NCBI RefSeq assembly: GCF_006542765.1
Contig: NZ_SKCD01000016.1
Coordinates: 62,001 to 126,000 of the forward strand
DNA length: 64,000 nt
DNA from: Paenibacillus luteus
GTDB taxonomy: Bacteria > Bacillota > Bacilli > Paenibacillales > Paenibacillaceae
Reading direction: 5' to 3'
Under the pieces are notes generated by a model that saw only the letters and a program-made list of their open reading frames with translations, had not been told where the DNA came from and did no database searches. The translations under genes and the position numbers were made by a program. Shown here one piece after another: positions 1 through 10,336 of the stretch (its first letter is position 1; each line of letters begins with the position of its first letter).

Positions 1-3000
1 GATACAATTACGATTGAACTAGAAGAATCTATAACCGCGCGCAGCATATGGCTTCAAGCCTTGACGATCGGGGCTGATCAAGAGCCCGGTGCAACACCAT
101 GGTCTGTTTCGGAAATACTTTTGTATAAGGAGAATTTTAATATAGTGCCCGATAAACCAATTCATTTAACAACGGCAGATAGTCAAGAACATTCCCTATC
201 GTTCAAATGGTCGGCTCAAAACAATAATTACTCCAGTTTTGATATATACCGATCGGACGAAGAGAACGGTGAATATTTGAAAATAGGTTCGACTATGGAT
301 GCCACCCATTTCACAGATCATGAATTAATTCAAGACGTAACCTATTACTACAAAATCAAAGCAGTCAACCATATAGGCGAATCGGAGTTTAGTGACGTAC
401 TGACGATGAAAACCAAACTGGCTGTGGGCGACTTGATCATTAACGAAGCCGATGACATCATTACACTTTCATGGTCAGAAGCAGAGAATGCTTCCGGCTA
501 TGAGATTTATCGAGCGACAGGAAAATATAGCCATTATACGCTATTAGGGAATTCAGAGACCTCAGCTTTTACGGATTCTGTTGCCGGGGAAAAATATCGT
601 TACTATTACAAGGTTCGCTTTGTCAAAGAAAATGGCGATAGATCGGATTTTTCCGAAGATGTCTCGTTGGAAGGGGAACTTTTTGGAAATTCGATGACCA
701 TCTATAGCCAGACAGACGATCATGCAATCATCAATCGCATGACAGCCGAAACAGCCAAGAAGATGAAACCGATGGCTCTGGCTGAATTTAGCACCGATCG
801 ATATGCTTACTTATTTAAGCCGGGGAACTACAACATCGATCCCATCGATGTCGGATATTATACGTCTGTTTATGGTCTAGGCGCTACCCCTCTTGAGACC
901 ATTGTTCCGAAGATTCAAGTAGCTGCTTCGGAATATAACTCATTGACGAATTTTTGGCGTTCCCTCGAGAACATCGGAATTAATGCTGGGGACCCTGCCA
1001 ACGAAGTGATGTGGGCGGCATCACAGGCAGCGCCCGCTAGAAGGCTTTATGTGAACGGGAAATTGCAATTTGATGATAACCAAAAGTATGCTAGCGGCGG
1101 ATTTTTGGCAGACAGCTTTATTACTGGCCAGACGGGCTCTTTTTCCCAGCAGCAATATTTCCTTCGAAACAATACGATGACCGAGAGCTGGTTCGGAGGG
1201 GTTTGGAATATGCTTTTTGTAGGCGTAGAAAATGCTCCTACCGAATCAACTGACTGGCATACAACTTCTTATGCGTCTTATACCGTTGAAGAACAAACGC
1301 CGATCGTAAGAGAAAAGCCTTTCCTCTACATGAACAGCAGCAGCGGTGAGTACGAAGTTTTCGTCCCAGGCATCCGGCAAAATTCAACTGGCGTATCTTG
1401 GTCAGAAGGCAATCCAGGCGTTGGTACATCGATATCCATCGATGATTTTCATGTGTTAAGAGCAGACATCGATACAGCAGATACGATTAACGCAGCGTTA
1501 TCTCAAGGCAAACACTTGCTTCTAACGCCTGGGATATACAAGATCGATAAACCGTTGAAAGTAAACAAAGCTAATACGGTTGTTTTGGGAATAGGGATGG
1601 CGACAATCGTCCCTACAAGTGGAAACGATGCCCTACAGATTGCCGATGTAGATGGCGTTACCGTGGCAGGAATATTAATCGATGCAGGCGAAGCCGGCTC
1701 CGAGCATTTGCTTCAAGTTGGGCCAGAAGATGCATCAGCAGACCACAGCGCAAATCCAACGCTATTGGCGGATGTATTTACTCGTATTGGAGGAGCCGTT
1801 GACGGCAAAGCGGAGGTTTCCGTTGAAATCAACAGCAGTGACGTAATCGGCGACCACTTCTGGCTGTGGCGTGCCGATCATGGGTTGAATTCAGGCAGCA
1901 CGGGGTGGACAAAAAATGTTGCAAAAAATGGCGTCATTGTGAACGGGGACGACGTGACGATCTACGGGCTGTTTGTAGAACACTTTCAGGAATACCAGAC
2001 TCTGTGGAACGGCGAGAATGGAAAAACTTATTTCTATCAAAGCGAAATCCCTTATGATCCGCCATCTCAATTCGATTATATGAGCCATGAAGGCACAGTA
2101 AAAGGATATGCATCCTATAAGGTCTCTGACCATGTCAAATCACATTATGCGGTAGCTCTAGGAGTATATGATGTATTCGTAAAGAATCCGGAATGGGTTG
2201 AAGTTGAAAATGCGATCGAGGTACCCGATGGTTCAGCAGTGAAACATGCTGCTATTGTTTCTTTGGGAGCTAACGGTGGAACAAATCATATCATTAATGG
2301 TTTAGGGGAAGGCGTTCAGAAAGGAGAAGCAAAAAAGTCTGGCTTTAAACTATACTACATGGAACGTATTCCCGTCACCAGTAATGCTTCTTATGATGGT
2401 GCAGCAGGAGCATTGAAGCTTTCTGGAAAAAATTACGATGCAACTGAACTAAATTGGAGCAAAATTGCGATACAAGGAACGGATAGCACTCTTATTCTTG
2501 ACTCCTCCATGCTTGAAGACGTGAGTATTGCATACGATAAGATTACAATTTTTCTCAATGACACAGCAAAGAAGCAATTAGCTCAACTCTTTCATTATGA
2601 AAATGGAATCAAACAAAATGGCATAGCTCTTACGGCTGATTATATGGTCGGTGCAACCGACACGAGTCTCGGTTTGGACGTTAGCGGAATAACGCCAGAA
2701 GTGCCTGGAAATTCCTCACTGCCCAACACAAATGCTCAGATGAAAGCTGCAACTATCCTCGTTAATGGAAACACGATTAACGCAGGAATTGCGACGACTG
2801 AAAATATCAACGGAAAACAAATAACGACAATCGTTTTAAATGAAGAAGTTCTTTCTGAAAGACTTAAGGCCGGAGAAAAAGGCATTACTGTCTCGATACC
2901 CGTTATATCTGACAGTGTTGTCATTGCAGGTCAGCTAAGTGCACAGCTCCTTAAACGGATGGAAGAAAAGCAGGTCATTTTAGAAATTAGAACCCCGCTT

Positions 3001-3993
3001 GCTGCATTGACCCTGCCAACAACGCATATCCGTATTGACGATGTTCTAGCTCGATTCAGCAGAGATACATCACCGCAAGACGTTAAGGTGAGGCTAGAGA
3101 TCGCTGTTCCTTCAACGGACATGATTCATGTTGTTGAACAAGCAGCAATAGACGGTGCATTTAAGCTGCTTGTTCCTCCACTCGATTTCCATGTGTTCGC
3201 TTCGTACGGAGAGCATACAGAGGAAATCACAAAATTTAACCAATTTGTGGAACGATCAATCAACATTCCTGAAAAGACTGATCCAAGCCAAATTTCAACA
3301 GGGGTCGTTATTGAAACGAACGGTACGGTTAGTCATATCCCGACTAAGATCGTCTCCATGAACGGAAAGCACGTTGCTATCATGAATAGCTTAACCAATA
3401 GTACCTACGCTCTAGTTTCGAAGCCAATCGAGTTTGTTGATGTGGAGAATCACTGGGCAAAAGAATCCGTAAACAATATGGGTGCCCGAATGATTATTAA
3501 TGGAGAAGGCAGCAGTAGGTATAACCCGAATCATAACATCACACGCGCGGAGTTTGTGGCACTGATGGTACGAGCACTGGGAATGAAGCCATCAAGTGGA
3601 GAAACCACCTTTACGGATGTGGACGTATCCGATTGGTTTAGCAGCACCGTTCAAACGGCTTATGAGTATAAATTGATTAACGGGTTTACAGACGGCTCCT
3701 TCCGACCGGGTGACCAAATGACTCGTGAACAAGCGATGCTGATGATTCGTAAGGCAATGACCTTAACAGGGCTGAAATCCGAAGCTTCGACTGGAACTTC
3801 CAACGATACGCTTCAGCCGTTTGTTGATCTGAATGAGATTTCTGCTTGGGCAATAAGCAGTATTGCTGACTGTTTGGAGTCTGGCATTATTTCGGGAAGA
3901 ACTCCTATTCTTCTTGCTCCGAAAGGCATAATTACCCGTGCCGAGACGGCAGTTCTGATCGAACGTTTTCTTCAAAGTTCAAAATTGATTTAA
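1..3993 (+). CDS. Surface-anchored GH55-type beta-1,3-glucanase with SLH domains (5' partial)
   Basis: Probable secreted exo-acting beta-1,3-glucanase (laminarin-type substrates) held on the cell wall. The frame is open from the first base, so the true start and signal peptide lie upstream of the window. Domains in order: the tail of an F5/8-type C (CBM32-like) lectin domain (first ~40 residues, ending WSVSEILLY); two FnIII domains (to ~225); a two-lobed beta-helix catalytic region of GH55 type (~230-810); about 300 residues of beta-rich linker; three SLH repeats (~1140-1330, with ITRAEF, MTREQA and ITRAET). GH55 is recognised from remembered family blocks such as YLFKPGNYN, VREKPFLY, LWLWRADHG and FYQSEIPYDPP. 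The Glu of the last block lies where the family's general acid is expected (inference). A terminator follows the stop, so the gene ends its transcript alone. Confidence 0.85.
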   Translation, partial: DTITIELEESITARSIWLQALTIGADQEPGATPWSVSEILLYKENFNIVPDKPIHLTTADSQEHSLSFKWSAQNNNYSSFDIYRSDEENGEYLKIGSTMDATHFTDHELIQDVTYYYKIKAVNHIGESEFSDVLTMKTKLAVGDLIINEADDIITLSWSEAENASGYEIYRATGKYSHYTLLGNSETSAFTDSVAGEKYRYYYKVRFVKENGDRSDFSEDVSLEGELFGNSMTIYSQTDDHAIINRMTAETAKKMKPMALAEFSTDRYAYLFKPGNYNIDPIDVGYYTSVYGLGATPLETIVPKIQVAASEYNSLTNFWRSLENIGINAGDPANEVMWAASQAAPARRLYVNGKLQFDDNQKYASGGFLADSFITGQTGSFSQQQYFLRNNTMTESWFGGVWNMLFVGVENAPTESTDWHTTSYASYTVEEQTPIVREKPFLYMNSSSGEYEVFVPGIRQNSTGVSWSEGNPGVGTSISIDDFHVLRADIDTADTINAALSQGKHLLLTPGIYKIDKPLKVNKANTVVLGIGMATIVPTSGNDALQIADVDGVTVAGILIDAGEAGSEHLLQVGPEDASADHSANPTLLADVFTRIGGAVDGKAEVSVEINSSDVIGDHFWLWRADHGLNSGSTGWTKNVAKNGVIVNGDDVTIYGLFVEHFQEYQTLWNGENGKTYFYQSEIPYDPPSQFDYMSHEGTVKGYASYKVSDHVKSHYAVALGVYDVFVKNPEWVEVENAIEVPDGSAVKHAAIVSLGANGGTNHIINGLGEGVQKGEAKKSGFKLYYMERIPVTSNASYDGAAGALKLSGKNYDATELNWSKIAIQGTDSTLILDSSMLEDVSIAYDKITIFLNDTAKKQLAQLFHYENGIKQNGIALTADYMVGATDTSLGLDVSGITPEVPGNSSLPNTNAQMKAATILVNGNTINAGIATTENINGKQITTIVLNEEVLSERLKAGEKGITVSIPVISDSVVIAGQLSAQLLKRMEEKQVILEIRTPLAALTLPTTHIRIDDVLARFSRDTSPQDVKVRLEIAVPSTDMIHVVEQAAIDGAFKLLVPPLDFHVFASYGEHTEEITKFNQFVERSINIPEKTDPSQISTGVVIETNGTVSHIPTKIVSMNGKHVAIMNSLTNSTYALVSKPIEFVDVENHWAKESVNNMGARMIINGEGSSRYNPNHNITRAEFVALMVRALGMKPSSGETTFTDVDVSDWFSSTVQTAYEYKLINGFTDGSFRPGDQMTREQAMLMIRKAMTLTGLKSEASTGTSNDTLQPFVDLNEISAWAISSIADCLESGIISGRTPILLAPKGIITRAETAVLIERFLQSSKLI

Positions 3994-4058
3994 GTCGACG
4001 GACCAGGCTGCATAGCAAGAACATGTTTACTCCTAACGTACATTATATGATTCATGCA

Positions 4059-4096
4059 AAAGATCCAATACCTTAAGAGGCATTGGATCTTTTTTT
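4059..4096 (+). terminator. Rho-independent terminator of the GH55 gene
   Basis: An 11-bp stem AAAGATCCAAT / ATTGGATCTTT with a 12-nt loop is followed by an unbroken T-run on the + strand, about 65 bp after the GH55 stop codon. Confidence 0.85.
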
Positions 4097-4166
4097 GAAT
4101 TAAACAAAAATACTTATCAAGTCTTCAAACGCTCAAGTTTAATATTCATTATTTCATGCCTTTAAC

Positions 4167-5732
4167 CTAATTACCCATTAATATTTTCTTCTGGTTTCGG
4201 TATTCCATAGGACTAATCCCTTCGATGTCCTTAAACACCCGATTAAAATTTTTAGTATTTTCGAAGCCAACTTTTGCAGCGATTTCATAAATTTTATCAT
4301 TGGTTGTTTCGAGCAGTTGCTTTGCTTTACCAATCCGATATTTTTTTATGTAATTTACGAAGTTTTCTCCCGTATACTCCCGAAATGCTTGACTAAAATA
4401 ATAGTAATTAAAAGAAACCATGTTCGATATGATCGTCATGCTAATGTTTTTGTTATAATTTTCATGAATATATTGCAGCGCTTCTTTTATTTCCTTATTA
4501 TCAATTTTTGCCGATTTGAGTGTTTTGATATACTCATTAACCAACATGAGAAGGCCTTCCACTTCACGATAGTAATCTTGAAAATAGGCAAAATTATATA
4601 AATCCCCTACCGCTTTATAACGTTTCAAGATATCAACAGATTCTTTGCCATAAAGATGAAAGACATAATCAAATACAAATTCATTGAGATTTTTGCTAAT
4701 CTCTTCGAGATAATGGATATCAAAGCTAACAATTTCATTGAGATCCAATACTTCATGCAGCAGCTTTATAAGTTCTTTCTCTCGGCCTGCGCCCAGCATA
4801 TTTGCGATGATTTTTATTTTGCTGACCGGAACGTCAAAATCGCAATTTCTTTCCTTAATATCTTCAAACAGCTCCATCCCTGGGGTGGATCGAAGGAATG
4901 TATATTTCATTGCGCGGGTTGCTTCCTCATAGGCAGGATGAAGGCTTTCTATTCTTAAATGGAAGCTACTCACAGCTAGAACATAATTTAATTCAGATAA
5001 TGTTATCCTATCCGTCAGGCTCTTAAATGATAGTTCGCCTTCTGTCAGGACGACCGCGCGGCCGCTGCGATCGAAAAAACGGGCCATTTGAAATCCCAGT
5101 GAAGGCTTTGCTTTCTCCAATAACCCGTCCACTTGCGCTTTGAATACATTGGTCCCTAGGGCCTGCAAATCTCCCGTATATTTGATAATGATGATCCGAT
5201 AGCCGGAGTCAAGCCAATCAAGACCAAGTGGATACAGTTTTCCCCTTATTTCCTCCGATTCCAATAAAGGGTTCGTGGAAAAATAAAACAGCTGGCTTTC
5301 CTTGTATTCTTCCAATTGCTGCGTCGAAGAAGTTAACGCTACTGTTACTTCTTCCCTGCGCTGCAGCTCTTCTTCTATTCGTTTAATCGTACCGCTAAGT
5401 TCTTCCCGTAACACGGGCTTCAATAAATATTCTTTCACATCATAATGAATAGCTGCCTTTGCATATGAAAAATCGTCATAACCGCTAACAATGACGATAA
5501 TAGGTTTCTTTGGGCATTCCTCGAGCAGCTTAATTAACTGAATTCCATCCATCTCCGGCATGCTGATATCGGTTAGCATAATATCAATCTCCATCGTTTG
5601 CACCATTTGAAGCGCTTCAAAGCCATCGGTTGCCAATAAAATCTCGTAACTGTCCTTATACTCTCGTTCAATCATGGCTTTTAAACCAACTCGAATGTTC
5701 TTTTCGTCATCAACAATAAGCAGTTTTCTCAT
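4167..5732 (-). CDS. YesN-type response regulator, AraC family
   Basis: Response regulator of a sugar-sensing two-component system. The N-terminal receiver has acidic residues in LLIVDDEK, the phospho-acceptor Asp55 in MLTDISMPEMDG and the conserved Lys in LLKPV. The C-terminal ~100 residues are a double helix-turn-helix AraC domain (GFENTKNFNRVF, GISPMEYR). The middle ~270 residues are the variable YesN linker. I chose the MRKLLIVDD start because GGAGGAGAGGAC lies just upstream; a frame nine residues longer is open but begins inside the end of the kinase gene and has a poorer site. It follows its kinase by ~23 bp. Likely targets are the adjacent ABC transporter genes (inference from position). 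Confidence 0.9.
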   Translation of the reverse strand: MRKLLIVDDEKNIRVGLKAMIEREYKDSYEILLATDGFEALQMVQTMEIDIMLTDISMPEMDGIQLIKLLEECPKKPIIVIVSGYDDFSYAKAAIHYDVKEYLLKPVLREELSGTIKRIEEELQRREEVTVALTSSTQQLEEYKESQLFYFSTNPLLESEEIRGKLYPLGLDWLDSGYRIIIIKYTGDLQALGTNVFKAQVDGLLEKAKPSLGFQMARFFDRSGRAVVLTEGELSFKSLTDRITLSELNYVLAVSSFHLRIESLHPAYEEATRAMKYTFLRSTPGMELFEDIKERNCDFDVPVSKIKIIANMLGAGREKELIKLLHEVLDLNEIVSFDIHYLEEISKNLNEFVFDYVFHLYGKESVDILKRYKAVGDLYNFAYFQDYYREVEGLLMLVNEYIKTLKSAKIDNKEIKEALQYIHENYNKNISMTIISNMVSFNYYYFSQAFREYTGENFVNYIKKYRIGKAKQLLETTNDKIYEIAAKVGFENTKNFNRVFKDIEGISPMEYRNQKKILMGN

Positions 5733-5755
5733 GAAACCGTCCTCTCCTCCGTTCA

Positions 5756-7624
5756 TCATAATGGCATCTTGATAATCACTTTGGTATATTTCCCCTGCTC
5801 GCTCACGATACGCAATCCATTTTCATATCCGTAATACATTTGAATCCGTTGATGTACATTTCGAAGCCCAATGCCGCTGCTTCCCTGTTCCATCGCCTTA
5901 TCCTCTCGAATCTGCGCGGTAAATTTCACATCATCTGTGACCAGTCTTTCATGAAGCTTACGGAGTTTATCCTCCGATATCCCGATCCCGTTGTCGGATA
6001 CTTCCACATAAAACGATTCTTCGAGAACGAATGCACGAATGTGTATGATGAGCATGCCTTTTTTCATAAGTTCCAAATATATGCCGTGCTTTAACGCGTT
6101 CTCGACGATGGGCTGCAACGACATTTTCAACAATTCATGATCCATATACGTATCCGGTATTTCCATCTCAAGCTGCAGTTTTCCGTCATAACGGATATTC
6201 ATGATGGAGATATAATGCTCAATATGTTTAATTTCGTGCCTCATTTGAACACGGTCATTCGTCCATTTCAAGTTGTAGCGCATAATACTTCCAAGCGAGG
6301 TTAAGGCGTCGGATATCCTATATTGACTCTCGATCTCCGCGAGCATCTTCAAATTCTCCAGTGTGTTATACAAAAAATGGGCATCAATTTGGTTGCGTAA
6401 CGACTGTAGCTCCGCTTCTTTTGTAGCAGCACCCCGGTCGACTGCCTCCACAATCAGCTCGTTGATCTTCTTCAGCATTTGTCTGAAATGATGGGCCAAC
6501 TCACCGACTTCATCCCCGCCTTTGACCTGGATGTCTACATTGAAGTCGCCTTTACGCACCTTTTTCATGGAGTCGCGCAAAATATGAAGCTTCTTCAAAA
6601 CCATTGACTGCATAAAGAACGTGGTAATCGCCAGAAGAATAAGCAGAACAACGACAACCAGTATGACCGTATTTCTCGTATGATCAATCTTCGAATAGGT
6701 CGCTTGCAAGGAAATGACATTAACAATATCAACATTCAGTTTGTCGATATGCCCGATCACATATAAAGAATCCGATTCTTCATTTGAGGATAAAAAGGAA
6801 GAGACTCCTTCTTTTTGTTGCGCTCTAACCTTTGCGATCCTATTGCTTTGCTCAAATTCGGATATCGCAGTCGTCATGTTGGTGTATAGGCGGTCTTGCT
6901 TGTCCAAAATAAAAAACCAGGATGGCCGGTCAGGAACATTAGTATACGCTCTATTGAAAAAATCCTCGATTTTCATATCTACTTTTACAATCCCCAAATA
7001 GCGGTTCGAAGGATAATTGATTTTCCTAATAAAAGAGAAATAGGAGTTTGACTGTTTGCTTTCCACAGGACTGCGATCCAACACGTCTTTTTCGTCAACT
7101 AATATTTCCCAAGTCACATCTTCCTGTTCCTCTAACGCAGCTTTGTACCAAGATCGTTCCGTTACCCGCGCCTCTTTATAAATCACAGGCCATATTTCAT
7201 TGAGGAATTGATTTCTCACAAAAAAATGGATATTAGCAATGTCTGGGTTATTGAACAACACTCGTTGAAGATAAGAATAAGAAGTTGATTCGAACTCCAT
7301 TAATTCAGGGGAAGGCAGCTCTCTTTGCACACTTGCATATTCGAGTAATTTGTCATCGGATATCGTTAGCTGAGCTGTTCTTTCCATGATATCCATCTTG
7401 TTCATAATCTCCTGTTTTTCACTTTCCATCACAAATTGGTTTTCTTTTATAATATCTTTAATCGTATTTTCATAAAATTCGTTAAATAAATAATTGGAGA
7501 GAATAATGACTGGAACAAGGATAATAAGGATATATGCTCCAATCAGCTTCATTTGAATGGATAGGCTATCAAATGCATGTTTTAGCCTATCGAATAGGGT
7601 AAAAAACCGCCACATGGTTCTCAT
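5756..7624 (-). CDS. YesM-type sensor histidine kinase
   Basis: Membrane sensor kinase paired with the following response regulator. TM1 is at ~25-47 (LIGAYILIILVPVIILSNYL), then an extracellular Cache-like sensor of ~250 residues, TM2 near 305-325 (VILVVVVLLILLAITTFF), a HAMP domain, and a His_kinase/HATPase_c module. The phospho-acceptor is His416 in QIDAHFLYNTLE; most relatives have QINPHFLYN here, so the Asp-Ala in place of Asn-Pro is a mild variant. The N and G boxes are visible (PIVENALKHG, SDNGIGIS, GSSGIGLRNV). Two starts fit GGAAGGTG: the first Met or Met4, the latter with better spacing. It lies downstream of the binding protein gene on the same strand, so it may be expressed as a distal part of the transporter operon. 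Confidence 0.9.
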   Translation of the reverse strand: MRTMWRFFTLFDRLKHAFDSLSIQMKLIGAYILIILVPVIILSNYLFNEFYENTIKDIIKENQFVMESEKQEIMNKMDIMERTAQLTISDDKLLEYASVQRELPSPELMEFESTSYSYLQRVLFNNPDIANIHFFVRNQFLNEIWPVIYKEARVTERSWYKAALEEQEDVTWEILVDEKDVLDRSPVESKQSNSYFSFIRKINYPSNRYLGIVKVDMKIEDFFNRAYTNVPDRPSWFFILDKQDRLYTNMTTAISEFEQSNRIAKVRAQQKEGVSSFLSSNEESDSLYVIGHIDKLNVDIVNVISLQATYSKIDHTRNTVILVVVVLLILLAITTFFMQSMVLKKLHILRDSMKKVRKGDFNVDIQVKGGDEVGELAHHFRQMLKKINELIVEAVDRGAATKEAELQSLRNQIDAHFLYNTLENLKMLAEIESQYRISDALTSLGSIMRYNLKWTNDRVQMRHEIKHIEHYISIMNIRYDGKLQLEMEIPDTYMDHELLKMSLQPIVENALKHGIYLELMKKGMLIIHIRAFVLEESFYVEVSDNGIGISEDKLRKLHERLVTDDVKFTAQIREDKAMEQGSSGIGLRNVHQRIQMYYGYENGLRIVSEQGKYTKVIIKMPL

Positions 7625-7664
7625 TCACCTTCCGTCCGTCGAGTCGTTATCATAACATGAAGTA

Positions 7665-7688
7665 GCCGGAAACCTTTCGGTTTCCGGC
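7665..7688 (-). other. Intercistronic stem-loop after the binding protein gene
   Basis: A perfect 10-bp stem GCCGGAAACC / GGTTTCCGGC closes a 4-nt loop, with no T-run on either side. It is better read as an mRNA-stabilising or processing hairpin between the abundant binding protein message and the kinase gene than as a terminator. Confidence 0.6.
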
Positions 7689-7703
7689 ACTCCCTGATCA
7701 CAC

Positions 7704-9368
7704 TTATTGATTCAATTCTTTCATTTTTTCTTTGTTTTTTTCCATTTGGGCATTTTGATAAGCTTCTACTTTAACGTATCCGGCATCCTTTCGGAAATCG
7801 ATGTACTCAGCAAAGATCTTATCAAATTCAACGTCCGTTTTTGCAAACAGCAGCTTGGGCAGAGCCTTGCCCCACGCTTGGTTAACCTTATTTGCAATGA
7901 TCCCCTCTTCGGAGGTGCCTGTCGGATTAATACCATCATAAAGGCTGAAGCTTACCGTTTTCCCTTTCGTCCAGTCCTCAACCTGTTTCCCCGGTTCTAC
8001 AGCCGGCGGATCCCATTGCATTCTCATATTCGTGTCCATCAGCATCCAATATTGATAGCTGACGCCATATTTTTTCCCTGAAGCAGCACCATCTTTATTC
8101 ATTAGCTCCACAACTTCAGGCTTCAATTGGTCTTTACCGTCAATCGAATCATAGGTTACTCCTTTCTCTCCTAAAGAAGCATCCTTTTGTCCTTCTTCGC
8201 TGATCATGTAAGACAAGAATTGCATAGCTCTTTCTTTATCTTTTACCTTTTTAGAAATCATCGTTAGCGTCCAACCGCCGATGCCCGGACCAGAGAGCGT
8301 AGGCTGATCCAGATTAAGGTTTGCCGGCCCGTCTACCGCAATATACACACTATTCGGGTCTTGCTGGTACAATGTTGCATTTTGCGCTGACATATCCGTC
8401 CGTTGGTAAAGCATCGCAAAATAGCGTCCTTGTGCAATTTTTTCTTCCATTTGGGGGCGTTTATCAATATAAATATCTTTGGACAAAAGGCCCAATTCGT
8501 TTGCTTTCCGGAAGGTTTTAAGCCATGTTACGTAATCAGGGTCGCTCGTACGGTCATACACTTTACCGTCTTTCTCTCTTGGCAGCGCCAAGAAGTTCAT
8601 AAGATGATCACCCAATGCATTGTTTCCGATATCAGTAAACTCTTGGAGTCCCAGTGGAATGAGCGGTTGTCCGTTTACCTCGGGAAACTTCTCCTTTGCT
8701 GCTTTCAGCGCGTTCAGGAAGCCTTCCTGCGTTCTCATATCAGGGCTGCCGATTGCTTCATACATGTCTTTTTTGACAAGGAAAGTTTGGGCAGAAGTGA
8801 AGTTCTGGCCATATTTCTTGAAGTCTTCAGAAGAAGACGACGCATTCGGATAACCATATAGATTCCCGTCATCATGCTTCAGCCATGCCATCTTGGCTGG
8901 ATCAGCAACGTTGTAGAAGTACGGATCATATTGATCAGCTAGCTGGTTAAGCGGGAGCACCAACTCTCCTTCAATCATTTTCTTGACTGCATCATTGGAC
9001 ACGTCAATCGTAATGAAGTCAGGCAAATCGCCTGAAGCAATCATCGTATTCAATTTTTCGTTTTCATTGCCTGGAGGCACGATGAAATTAACGCTTACTC
9101 CCGTTTTCTTCGTAATATATTGGCTTGTCAGGTCTTCGCCCCATTTAGCCCCGAACCATGAGAAATTAATGTACCAGTCAAACTTAATTGGATCGGTATT
9201 CCCTTTCCAACCGGGTTCATTCGGGTCTGCCTTTGAAGGATCCACCTTTCCATTGACGGCATCATTGCTGTTACTGTTGTTCTTGTTGTTGTTGGATGAA
9301 CAAGCAACGATACTGAAACATAGCAGCAAAGTAAATGCGACGAATAAGTACTTTTGAGCTTTTCTCAT
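7704..9368 (-). CDS. Sugar ABC transporter substrate-binding lipoprotein (LplA-like)
   Basis: Extracellular solute-binding lipoprotein of a carbohydrate uptake ABC importer of the LplABC/YtcQ type. A type II signal peptide ends in the lipobox S-I-V-A-C with Cys23, followed by a Ser/Asn-rich tether. The mature part is a long (554 residue) binding protein with family features such as YWMLMDTNMRMQWDPP near the C-terminus. AAGGGGATTG precedes the ATG. It lies downstream of two permease genes in the same direction and upstream of a YesM/YesN pair, the usual CUT1 layout. No ATPase gene is in the window; such systems normally share a housekeeping MsmX-type ATPase encoded elsewhere (family knowledge). 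The substrate cannot be read from the sequence; the neighbouring GH78-like gene suggests rhamnose- or uronate-containing oligosaccharides. Confidence 0.9.
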   Translation of the reverse strand: MRKAQKYLFVAFTLLLCFSIVACSSNNNKNNSNSNDAVNGKVDPSKADPNEPGWKGNTDPIKFDWYINFSWFGAKWGEDLTSQYITKKTGVSVNFIVPPGNENEKLNTMIASGDLPDFITIDVSNDAVKKMIEGELVLPLNQLADQYDPYFYNVADPAKMAWLKHDDGNLYGYPNASSSSEDFKKYGQNFTSAQTFLVKKDMYEAIGSPDMRTQEGFLNALKAAKEKFPEVNGQPLIPLGLQEFTDIGNNALGDHLMNFLALPREKDGKVYDRTSDPDYVTWLKTFRKANELGLLSKDIYIDKRPQMEEKIAQGRYFAMLYQRTDMSAQNATLYQQDPNSVYIAVDGPANLNLDQPTLSGPGIGGWTLTMISKKVKDKERAMQFLSYMISEEGQKDASLGEKGVTYDSIDGKDQLKPEVVELMNKDGAASGKKYGVSYQYWMLMDTNMRMQWDPPAVEPGKQVEDWTKGKTVSFSLYDGINPTGTSEEGIIANKVNQAWGKALPKLLFAKTDVEFDKIFAEYIDFRKDAGYVKVEAYQNAQMEKNKEKMKELNQ

Positions 9369-9435
9369 CTTTCAATCCCCTTATCATTCGTAATTTATAT
9401 ATTACCATCTTGTCGTTAAACAAGAAATGTAACCG

Positions 9436-10320
9436 TTATCCTTTCACCGAACCAATCATCATGCCTTGCACAAAGTATTTTTGCAGAAACGGATATGCTG
9501 CTACGATGGGCATTGTGGTGATAACCATCGTAGCCAATTTTATAGATTGCGAAGTGACTGTTTTGTTCACAATTCCTGCATCGGCTGCCATTTGATTGGA
9601 GCTGGATTGCGCAATGATGCGATAAAGGTAGGTTTGAATAGGTTGCAAATCAGGGTTGTTAATAAAAATCATACCTGCGAAGTAATCGTTCCATTGAAAC
9701 ACACCTTGAAACAACGCAATGGTGGCGAGTACTGGCATCGATACTGGAAGAACAACTCTTATGAAGATGACAAAATCGTTCGCTCCATCAATCTTAGCCG
9801 CCTCTTCTAAGGCATCAGGAATTTCTCGAAAAAAAGTCATGAATATGATTAAGTTAAAGAAACTAAACATCGCTGGAATAATATAAACCCAAAAACTGTC
9901 GAAGAGGCCCAAGTCTCGGATCAAAAGAAAAGAAGGAATCAGCCCACCGCTGAAAAACAAGGTCATCGTGCCGATTAGCAGATAAACTCGACCGCCAATT
10001 AAGTCTCTTTGAGACAAGGCATAGGCAACCATAGCGGTAAATAATACGTGCGTAATCGTACCGAGCAGTGTCTTGGCTATCGTGACTCCCATGGCCGTCA
10101 TAATACCCGAGTTATCGAATACCGCATGATAGTTGCCGAAGCTAAATATTCTTGGCCACCAGTAAATTCCCCCTCGCATCGCATCGGTCCCCTCATTCAA
10201 GGAATTGACCAGTACATACCAGATCGGATAAAGTGTCGCAAAACAAACAAAGAGCATTAGCAAGATATTGATATAATCGAATAGACGTTCACCATAGGTT
10301 TTTCGTTTTAATGAAAACAT
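9436..10320 (-). CDS. Carbohydrate ABC transporter permease (LplC/YtcP type)
   Basis: Inner-membrane permease subunit with six predicted helices; the first is INILLMLFVCFATLYPIWYV. The EAA loop that contacts the ATPase reads EEAAKIDGANDFVIFIRVVL, as in MalG-like subunits, and the protein ends with the family's usual FVQGMMIGSVKG. At 294 residues it is full length. It follows the partner permease by 16 bp, with GCAGGAGAG before the ATG, and precedes the binding protein gene. Confidence 0.92.
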   Translation of the reverse strand: MFSLKRKTYGERLFDYINILLMLFVCFATLYPIWYVLVNSLNEGTDAMRGGIYWWPRIFSFGNYHAVFDNSGIMTAMGVTIAKTLLGTITHVLFTAMVAYALSQRDLIGGRVYLLIGTMTLFFSGGLIPSFLLIRDLGLFDSFWVYIIPAMFSFFNLIIFMTFFREIPDALEEAAKIDGANDFVIFIRVVLPVSMPVLATIALFQGVFQWNDYFAGMIFINNPDLQPIQTYLYRIIAQSSSNQMAADAGIVNKTVTSQSIKLATMVITTMPIVAAYPFLQKYFVQGMMIGSVKG

Positions 10321-10336
10321 ACCGCACTCTCCTGCT

